From positions 1-64,000 of the forward strand of contig NZ_RHHQ01000020.1 of assembly GCF_003710825.1 (NCBI RefSeq): a DNA stretch of 64,000 nucleotides, read 5' to 3'. Positions within the stretch are counted from its first letter, which is position 1. Each line of letters starts with the position of its first letter. The notes below the pieces were generated by a model that saw nothing but the letters and a program-made list of their open reading frames with translations, made no database searches and was not told the DNA's origin. Positions 59,011 through 64,000 of this stretch are shown piece after piece. A program made the translations under genes and the position numbers. The DNA comes from Brevibacillus fluminis. GTDB lineage: Bacteria > Bacillota > Bacilli > Brevibacillales > Brevibacillaceae.

Positions 59011-60021
59011 TTAGCGGTATTTGATGCGTGGATCGACATAGGCGTACAGGAGGTCGACCAGCAGGTTGATCAAGACGAAAATGGTGGCGATCACGAGGAT
59101 CCCGGATTGGATGACAGGATAATCGCGGTTGCCGATCGCAGTGTAGATGTAGCGTCCTACGCCAGGCCAGCCAAAAATGGTTTCGGTCAGTACCGCGCCG
59201 CCAAGTAGCATGCCGGTCTGCAAACCGATGATCGTCAAAACGGGAATCAGCGCGTTTTTGAGCGCATGCTTGTACACGACGAAAAATTGTCCAAGCCCTT
59301 TTGCTTTTGCGGTGCGAATAAAATCAGAGCGCATCACTTCCAGCATGCTGGAACGGGTAATCCGAGCGATGATCGCCATCGGGATGGTGCCCAGTGCGAT
59401 GCTCGGCAAGATCAGATGCATGAAGACGTCTTTCAATTGGTCAAAGCGGCCTGCCAAGATGGAATCGATGATGTAAAAGTGTGTGATGGGGTTGATTGGC
59501 AAACGAGCGTCGTCGCGGCCAATCGAGGGTAACCATTTCAATTCCTGGGCGAAAAACCATTGTTCCATTAGGCCCAGCCAGAAAATCGGCATGGAGACCC
59601 CGATCAGGGCGATCAGCATGGATACGTAGTCAAACCAGGAATTTTGTTTCCAAGCGGAGATAATGCCGGCGTTCACGCCAATAATGATGGCAAACAACAT
59701 TGAGAAAAGAGTAAGTTCCGCGGTAGCTGCCAAATACGGGACGATTTCCTGCCCGATCCCGGCTTTCGTGTGGAGCGAATTGCCCAAATTGCCGGTAAGC
59801 ACCTTGCCGACGTAGTCAAAGTACTGCTGGTACCACGGTAGGTTGAGTCCGAGCTGTTCGCGCAGCTCCGCGAGCGCTTTCGGGCTGGCCTTTTCGCCCA
59901 ATATGGTTTGGGCCGGGTCACCCGGAATGGCATGCGTTATGCAGAAGACTACGATCGACATGCCGATCAGAACGGGAATCAGCATCATCAATCTGCGCAG
60001 GGTATAAGATACCAATGCCAT
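59011..60021 (-). CDS. Peptide ABC transporter permease (DppB/OppB type)
   Basis: 336 aa. An N-terminal helix (LRRLMMLIPVLIGMSIVVFC), then ITHAIPGDPAQTILG of the OppB/DppB class, then the EAA loop FIRTAKAKGLGQFFVVYKHA. About six helices, and a C-terminal YAYVDPRIKYR typical of DppB. The ATG at 60021 has GAAAGCGAGG upstream; a TTG five codons earlier lacks a ribosome binding site. It lies 13 bp before the DppC-type gene. Confidence 0.94.
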   Translation of the reverse strand: MALVSYTLRRLMMLIPVLIGMSIVVFCITHAIPGDPAQTILGEKASPKALAELREQLGLNLPWYQQYFDYVGKVLTGNLGNSLHTKAGIGQEIVPYLAATAELTLFSMLFAIIIGVNAGIISAWKQNSWFDYVSMLIALIGVSMPIFWLGLMEQWFFAQELKWLPSIGRDDARLPINPITHFYIIDSILAGRFDQLKDVFMHLILPSIALGTIPMAIIARITRSSMLEVMRSDFIRTAKAKGLGQFFVVYKHALKNALIPVLTIIGLQTGMLLGGAVLTETIFGWPGVGRYIYTAIGNRDYPVIQSGILVIATIFVLINLLVDLLYAYVDPRIKYR

Positions 60022-60073
60022 TTCCTCGCTTTCCAAATATTGATTCGAGTTCGTTTAAAAAACGAGAGTTTAC

Positions 60074-61045
60074 TTATTCGCCGTATAAATGGCATGCGAC
60101 AAAGTGACCATTGCCCGCATCCCGGAATGTTGGTCGGATGGAGCGGCAAATCTCTTTGACATGCGAGCAGCGGGTATGGAACGTGCACCCGTTCGGCGGA
60201 TTCGCCGGGCTCGGCACGTCGCCTTGCAGGATGATGCGCTCCCGCTTAATATCGGGATCTGGGTTCGGCACAGCGGAAAGCAGTGCCTGTGAATATGGGT
60301 GAAGCGGGTTGCTGTAAAGCGCGTCTTTGTCGGCCAGCTCGACGATTCGCCCGAGATACATGACGCCGACTCGATCGCTGATGTGGCGTACGACACTCAA
60401 ATCGTGGGCGATGAACAGATAGGTCAAGCCAAACTCTTTTTGCAAATCTTGCAGCAGATTAAGCACCTGTGATTGGATCGATACGTCAAGCGCTGAGACG
60501 GGTTCATCGAGCACGACCAGCTTGGGATTGACCATCAATGCGCGGGCGATGCCAATGCGCTGACGCTGACCGCCGCTGAACTGATGCGGATACCGTTTGG
60601 CGTGATAGCTTGTTAGGCCGACAACCTCCAGCATTTCGAGCACGCGCTTCTTTCTTTCCGAAGCGCTTCCAATTCCGTGCACGATCAATGGTTCCTCCAG
60701 GATGCTTTCCACATTGTGCCGTGGATTCAGCGATGCGAATGGATCCTGGAAGACAATTTGCATGTCACGCCTCAATTTTCGCAGCTCTTGCTGATCCAAG
60801 CTTGTAACCGCTTTCCCTGCAAACAGCACTTCTCCTTCGGTCGGCTCGATCAGACGCATGACCGAACGCCCTGTCGTCGACTTGCCGCAGCCGCTTTCTC
60901 CCACCAACCCCAGCGTTTCTCCCGTTTTCACCGAAAAGGAAACATCGTCAACGGCTTTGACCGTTCCGACGGTTTTTCCGAAAACCCCGCCAGTGATGGG
61001 GTAATATTTTTTCAAATGGTTCACGACGAGCAGTTCTTCTGCCAC
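60074..61045 (-). CDS. Peptide ABC transporter ATP-binding protein (DppF/OppF type)
   Basis: 323 aa. Walker A GESGCGKSTTG (about 49-59), Q-loop FQDPFASLNPR, signature FSGGQRQRI, Walker B LVVLDEPVSALD and the H-loop H are all intact. The C-terminal oligopeptide-transporter domain carries the cluster-like cysteines (CTFHTRCSHVKEIC). The start is GTG at 61045 with AAAGGGG upstream. It follows the DppD-type gene by 27 bp. Confidence 0.95.
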   Translation of the reverse strand: MAEELLVVNHLKKYYPITGGVFGKTVGTVKAVDDVSFSVKTGETLGLVGESGCGKSTTGRSVMRLIEPTEGEVLFAGKAVTSLDQQELRKLRRDMQIVFQDPFASLNPRHNVESILEEPLIVHGIGSASERKKRVLEMLEVVGLTSYHAKRYPHQFSGGQRQRIGIARALMVNPKLVVLDEPVSALDVSIQSQVLNLLQDLQKEFGLTYLFIAHDLSVVRHISDRVGVMYLGRIVELADKDALYSNPLHPYSQALLSAVPNPDPDIKRERIILQGDVPSPANPPNGCTFHTRCSHVKEICRSIRPTFRDAGNGHFVACHLYGE

Positions 61046-61072
61046 CCTTGTTTGCCCCTTTCTACGATCGGC

Positions 61073-62041
61073 CTATTGATTCACCCAGCAGCGGGAGAAA
61101 TGTCCCGCCTCCACTTCCAGAAGTTCCGGCATCTCCTGGTGGCACTTGTCCACCGCATGCTCGCACCGTGGCGCGAAGCGGCAGCCTGTCTTTAGTGAGC
61201 CTGGGACAGGCACGTTTCCAGGGATCGAGTAGAGCCGTTCTCTTGACTCTTCCAGCTTGGGTATGGACTGAAGCAAACCTATCGTATACGGGTGCTTCGG
61301 TTTTTTTAGGATGGTTCGGACATTGCCCTCTTCCACCACCTTGCCTGCGTACATGACCACGACCCTGTGGCACATTTCGGCGACCACCCCGAGATCGTGC
61401 GTGATGAGCATGATCGCGGTGCCCGACTCCTCGTTGAGCTTGCGCATTAGGTCAAGAATCTGCGCTTGGATCGTCACATCGAGCGCCGTCGTCGGTTCGT
61501 CGGCAATTAAAAGCTCAGGGTTGCACGTCATCGCCATGGCGATCATCACGCGCTGCCGCATGCCGCCTGACAATTGGTGCGGGTATTCGTCGACGATCGC
61601 CTCCGCTCGCGGAATCCCCACCCGCTTCAGCATTTCGACAGCCTTTTTGCGGGCTTCTCGCTTGTCCACTTTTGTATGCAGCCTCACCGCCTCACCAATC
61701 TGGTCCCCGATCGTGTAGACGGGATTGAGCGATGTCATCGGCTCCTGGAAGATCATTGCGATTTCGTTGCCACGTATTTGGCGCATTCGCTTTTCATTGC
61801 ACTCGATCAACTCTTCCCCTTTGAAGCGGATCGAGCCTCCGACAATTTTACCAGGGGGTGATGGGATGAGCCTCATAATCGATAAGGACGTCACACTTTT
61901 TCCGCAGCCGGATTCACCGACGATGCCGACGACCTCTCCTTTGCCTACGCGTATGTTGACGCCGTCTACGGAAGGAATGGCTCCTCGGTCGGAAAAAAAG
62001 TGCGTCTGCAAGTTTTCTACTTCCAAGATTGTCTGCGACAT
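61073..62041 (-). CDS. Peptide ABC transporter ATP-binding protein (DppD/OppD type)
   Basis: 322 aa. The DppD-type opening ENLQTHFFSDRGAIPSVDGV, Walker A GESGCGKSVTS, signature LSGGMRQRV, Walker B LLIADEPTTALD and the C-terminal Cys segment (CRFAPRCEHAVDKC) are complete. GAGAGGTG lies about 6 nt before the ATG. It is the first gene of the operon (D-F-B-C-binding protein) and follows the promoter at 62116-62145. Confidence 0.95.
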   Translation of the reverse strand: MSQTILEVENLQTHFFSDRGAIPSVDGVNIRVGKGEVVGIVGESGCGKSVTSLSIMRLIPSPPGKIVGGSIRFKGEELIECNEKRMRQIRGNEIAMIFQEPMTSLNPVYTIGDQIGEAVRLHTKVDKREARKKAVEMLKRVGIPRAEAIVDEYPHQLSGGMRQRVMIAMAMTCNPELLIADEPTTALDVTIQAQILDLMRKLNEESGTAIMLITHDLGVVAEMCHRVVVMYAGKVVEEGNVRTILKKPKHPYTIGLLQSIPKLEESRERLYSIPGNVPVPGSLKTGCRFAPRCEHAVDKCHQEMPELLEVEAGHFSRCWVNQ

Positions 62042-62115
62042 CTAGCGCACCTCTCTTACCGAAATTTAGGTATTTTGTAGGGGGGGATGGGGAAAATAGG
62101 AAGCTGGTTGTGAAC

Positions 62116-62145
62116 ATTATGCCATTATTCTGTATCTTTTCGCAA
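62116..62145 (-). promoter_or_regulatory. Probable sigma-A promoter of the peptide ABC operon
   Basis: TTGCGA (62145-62140), an 18-nt spacer and CATAAT (62121-62116) on the minus strand, about 75 nt before the first gene. Confidence 0.5.
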
Positions 62146-62171
62146 TACAGTAAATAAATAATATTTTAACA

Positions 62172-62201
62172 AGAGAAAAAAACCTGTCAAAAAACAGGTT
62201 A
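62172..62201 (-). terminator. Intrinsic terminator of spoIIP-yqxA
   Basis: AACCTG / CAGGTT stem (62181-62200) followed by TTTTTTTCTC on the minus strand. Its distal arm touches the yqxA stop codon. Confidence 0.8.
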
Positions 62202-62519
62202 TGGTTGAAAAAAAGAAGACATCCAGTTAACCGCTGCCTGCGTTCCGCCCCTTACTGCTTGCCCGAGTGAAATGCCTACCCGACTCATGTAATTGCTCTT
62301 TTTCTCCTGCGTAGCGGTCGCTTTTTGACCCATGACCGCCACTTCCATTTTGCCGTTATCCACTTTTGTGATATAAAACGACTGCTTTTGCGGCTGTTGT
62401 AGCTGTTGCTCCGGCAGTCCCTCGATTTTGTAGATTCCACGTTCCGCTGTTAGCAGGCCAAGGATGACGCCGATCAAGAGAACCGCGACGAGGCTCACGA
62501 CTTTTAATCTGATATCCAC
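62199..62519 (-). CDS. yqxA: YqxA-like protein (DUF3679)
   Basis: 106 aa. One N-terminal membrane segment (about 5-23, LKVVSLVAVLLIGVILGLL) is followed by an extracytoplasmic part with a Gln-rich stretch and an amphipathic end (GGTQAAVNWMSSFFQP). It lies 7 bp after spoIIP, as yqxA does in B. subtilis, where the pair precedes lepA. Here the ABC-transporter segment separates it from lepA. Function is unknown. Confidence 0.85.
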   Translation of the reverse strand: MDIRLKVVSLVAVLLIGVILGLLTAERGIYKIEGLPEQQLQQPQKQSFYITKVDNGKMEVAVMGQKATATQEKKSNYMSRVGISLGQAVRGGTQAAVNWMSSFFQP

Positions 62520-62526
62520 TCGCTAC

Positions 62527-63723
62527 TCACCTCTTGTCTGTTGACTCAGTCACCGTCGCATTGGCTCGTTCCGCTTGCCAAAAGTATTCGGCGAACACAT
62601 CCGCTAGTGCCGCTGCGCTGTTATAGCATTCCTGAACCGTGTTTCCCGTACCGCCGAACTCAATCAATAGGCTTCCTGGTGAGATCGATTGGTTATACTC
62701 GCCATTGCCGTCCTTGCTGCCCTTCCCTGTGACGCCGCGGGACAGACCAGGGTACTTCTTCTCCAAAAGCATATGCAATTTCGTTGCAAACTCTGCATTT
62801 TTCTCGTGGTTTTTGTTTATCAGGCCGATGACGAAAAAGAGGCGCGCATACGATTTGCCATTGATTTCAATCGTTGTTTTCTCGCGAGGCTGGTCGTCGC
62901 GGTGAAGGTCGAACAAATACTGGATGTTGCGGTTCTCTTCCAGCTCGGATTTGACGACTTTGAGCGATTCCGCATAGGAGAGCGTAAAGCTTCTTCCCTG
63001 GTCAACCAGACGCTGCGTAATATCGTCGGAATTGGTGTCGACGCCGATCCCTTTCTCGCGCAAATTATCCGCCAGCCGCTCCCCGACAAGCGTAATGTTG
63101 CGCGTAGGGCTATCGACCGATTGGCCCACCCGCTTGGTTTCTGAGAGCCATGATTCCCGATTGTGGGAATGATAGATGAACACCACATTGCCTTTCGTCG
63201 CGATCGGCGTATTTGGTTTAGGCTCCCCCGTACTCGTTTTAGGCGGCACAGTCGTCGCTGGCGGCGGCGTCTCTTTTTGCCCCGTTTGCTCACCGCCAGC
63301 AGGCTGCGGCACCTCAATGTTGGGCAAGTCGTGGGGCGTGTTCTCCACATACAGATCGGACAACTCCGTCCCCAGTCCCGGTACGATGATCCGGGCATCA
63401 TCAAAGGTCAACAGCCCCGGGAGCTCACGCCCAAGCAAGCTGCGCAGATCTCCGGGCTGGATGTTGGTCATGGCCTCGAATAAAAAACTGGTCCAGCTGC
63501 TGGACTGCGCTGCAGTCGTTTCTACCGAATCCGCAAGCGATGGAATCTCCCTGCCGATCACTTTGAGCATGGCGAGGCTCGAGATGTTGGCTGCTGCTTG
63601 CTGAAGCGTATTGGAAGTGGGCATCACGCGGTTCCCCGACAGTGACAAAATGCCCGTCAGAACGAACAAAAAGGCAGTGCAAAGCGATAGGACTACAAAG
63701 TGCCGCTGTAGTATGGCTGCCAT
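62527..63723 (-). CDS. spoIIP: Stage II sporulation protein P
   Basis: 398 aa. One N-terminal transmembrane segment (LSLCTAFLFVLTGILSLSG), a Pro/Thr/Gly-rich linker (about 145-175), then the zinc amidase/endopeptidase domain: VFIYHSHNRESWL with a metal His, FDLHRDDQPREKT, and the late Glu region LIEFGGTGNT. It degrades septal peptidoglycan with SpoIID and SpoIIM to start engulfment. GGAGGAAG lies 5-9 nt before the ATG. A CATACTCAT element about 65 nt upstream resembles a sigma-E -10; the -35 is weak. Confidence 0.96.
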   Translation of the reverse strand: MAAILQRHFVVLSLCTAFLFVLTGILSLSGNRVMPTSNTLQQAAANISSLAMLKVIGREIPSLADSVETTAAQSSSWTSFLFEAMTNIQPGDLRSLLGRELPGLLTFDDARIIVPGLGTELSDLYVENTPHDLPNIEVPQPAGGEQTGQKETPPPATTVPPKTSTGEPKPNTPIATKGNVVFIYHSHNRESWLSETKRVGQSVDSPTRNITLVGERLADNLREKGIGVDTNSDDITQRLVDQGRSFTLSYAESLKVVKSELEENRNIQYLFDLHRDDQPREKTTIEINGKSYARLFFVIGLINKNHEKNAEFATKLHMLLEKKYPGLSRGVTGKGSKDGNGEYNQSISPGSLLIEFGGTGNTVQECYNSAAALADVFAEYFWQAERANATVTESTDKR

Positions 63724-63812
63724 CTTTCTTCCTCCTCTAGCAGTCGGCTATGTCTCGACTTGTTCTTGCTCTATGAGTATGCGAATGGAAGAAACGATAG
63801 ACCTTGTTTCTA

Positions 63813-63856
63813 GCAAAAAAATAATAGAGAAGCACCTTTTATCCGGTGCTTCTCTC
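63813..63856 (-). terminator. Intrinsic terminator of gpr
   Basis: Perfect GAGAAGCACC / GGTGCTTCTC stem (63827-63854) with an 8-nt loop, followed by TATTATTTTTTT on the minus strand. It separates gpr from spoIIP. Confidence 0.92.
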
Positions 63857-63885
63857 GTTCATCTGAAACGTGTTTCTTCATTACA

Positions 63886-64000
63886 CTAGTGCGTGTATGC
63901 GTTAACGTTTTCTTGCCCGACAGCGCGATGCAGGGCACTGTTCAATCCGCTCGCAATGATGTTGGCGATTCCCTCGATGAAATCATCGATTTCCTTCGGC
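63886..64000 (-). CDS. gpr: Germination protease Gpr, C-terminal fragment (continues beyond right edge)
   Basis: The last 37 codons before the window edge read PKEIDDFIEGIANIIASGLN and end VNAYTH-stop. This is the conserved C-terminal helix of GPR, the protease that degrades small acid-soluble spore proteins at germination. The gpr-spoIIP-yqxA order is that of B. subtilis. Only the end is visible, so the identification rests on this helix plus synteny. Confidence 0.85.
   Translation of the reverse strand, partial: PKEIDDFIEGIANIIASGLNSALHRAVGQENVNAYTH

Overview
The window is chromosomal core DNA of an endospore-forming Bacillota, most probably a Brevibacillus (Paenibacillaceae). The basis is the partial 16S rRNA at the left edge, whose variable regions read as Brevibacillus from memory; sporulation genes (gpr, spoIIP, yqxA, yqfC, yqfD); an SLH-domain surface protein; and Bacillus-type gene order. 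No phage, transposon, CRISPR array or tRNA gene was recognised. About nine in ten genes are on the minus strand, co-oriented with the rRNA gene, as expected for a leading-strand arm.

Layout. 1-629: 5' end of a 16S gene with its promoter. 0.6-8.7 kb: an EEP-family hydrolase, then a minus-strand run trmK - nif3-like - zinc ribbon protein - SLH protein - S41 protease - alkaline-phosphatase-superfamily enzyme. 8.8-11 kb: acyl-CoA dehydrogenase and a membrane protein. 11.1-28.9 kb: the classic Bacillus block rpsU-yqeY-nfeD-floA-(unknown)-yqfC-yqfD-phoH-ybeY-dgkA-cdd-era-yqzL-recO-[T-box]-glyQS-ccpN-ppsR-dnaG-rpoD, read right to left. 29-38 kb: cell-wall ligases murF and ddl (convergent), an unknown gene, a DEAD-box helicase, an RlmI-like methyltransferase, a Na/Pi cotransporter, lrgAB, a 60-aa ORF and a Nudix hydrolase. 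38.4-49.8 kb: lepA-hemW-[CIRCE]-hrcA-grpE-dnaK-dnaJ-prmA-rsmE-mtaB, again read right to left. 49.9-62.1 kb: a non-syntenic insert with a VOC protein, a TrkH/KtrB transporter, an ECF sigma/anti-sigma pair, two peptidases and a five-gene oligopeptide ABC transporter. 62.2-64 kb: yqxA, spoIIP and the 3' end of gpr.

How it works together. The window combines macromolecular synthesis (sigma A, primase, GlyRS, S21, LepA, rRNA maturation and modification), heat-shock control (HrcA/CIRCE with DnaK-GrpE-DnaJ), central-carbon control (CcpN and PpsR), membrane-domain organisation (FloA/NfeD), and peptide uptake with peptidases that could process the imported peptides. Regulatory elements that can be read directly are a glycine T-box, a perfect CIRCE operator, several sigma-A-type promoters and about eighteen intrinsic terminators.

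No clearly new multi-gene system was found. The most notable items are a four-copy dispersed hairpin repeat next to terminators, a ccpN gene without a standard start codon where homology and the ribosome binding site place it, a palindrome inside the probable TrkH promoter, and several conserved-looking genes of unknown function.
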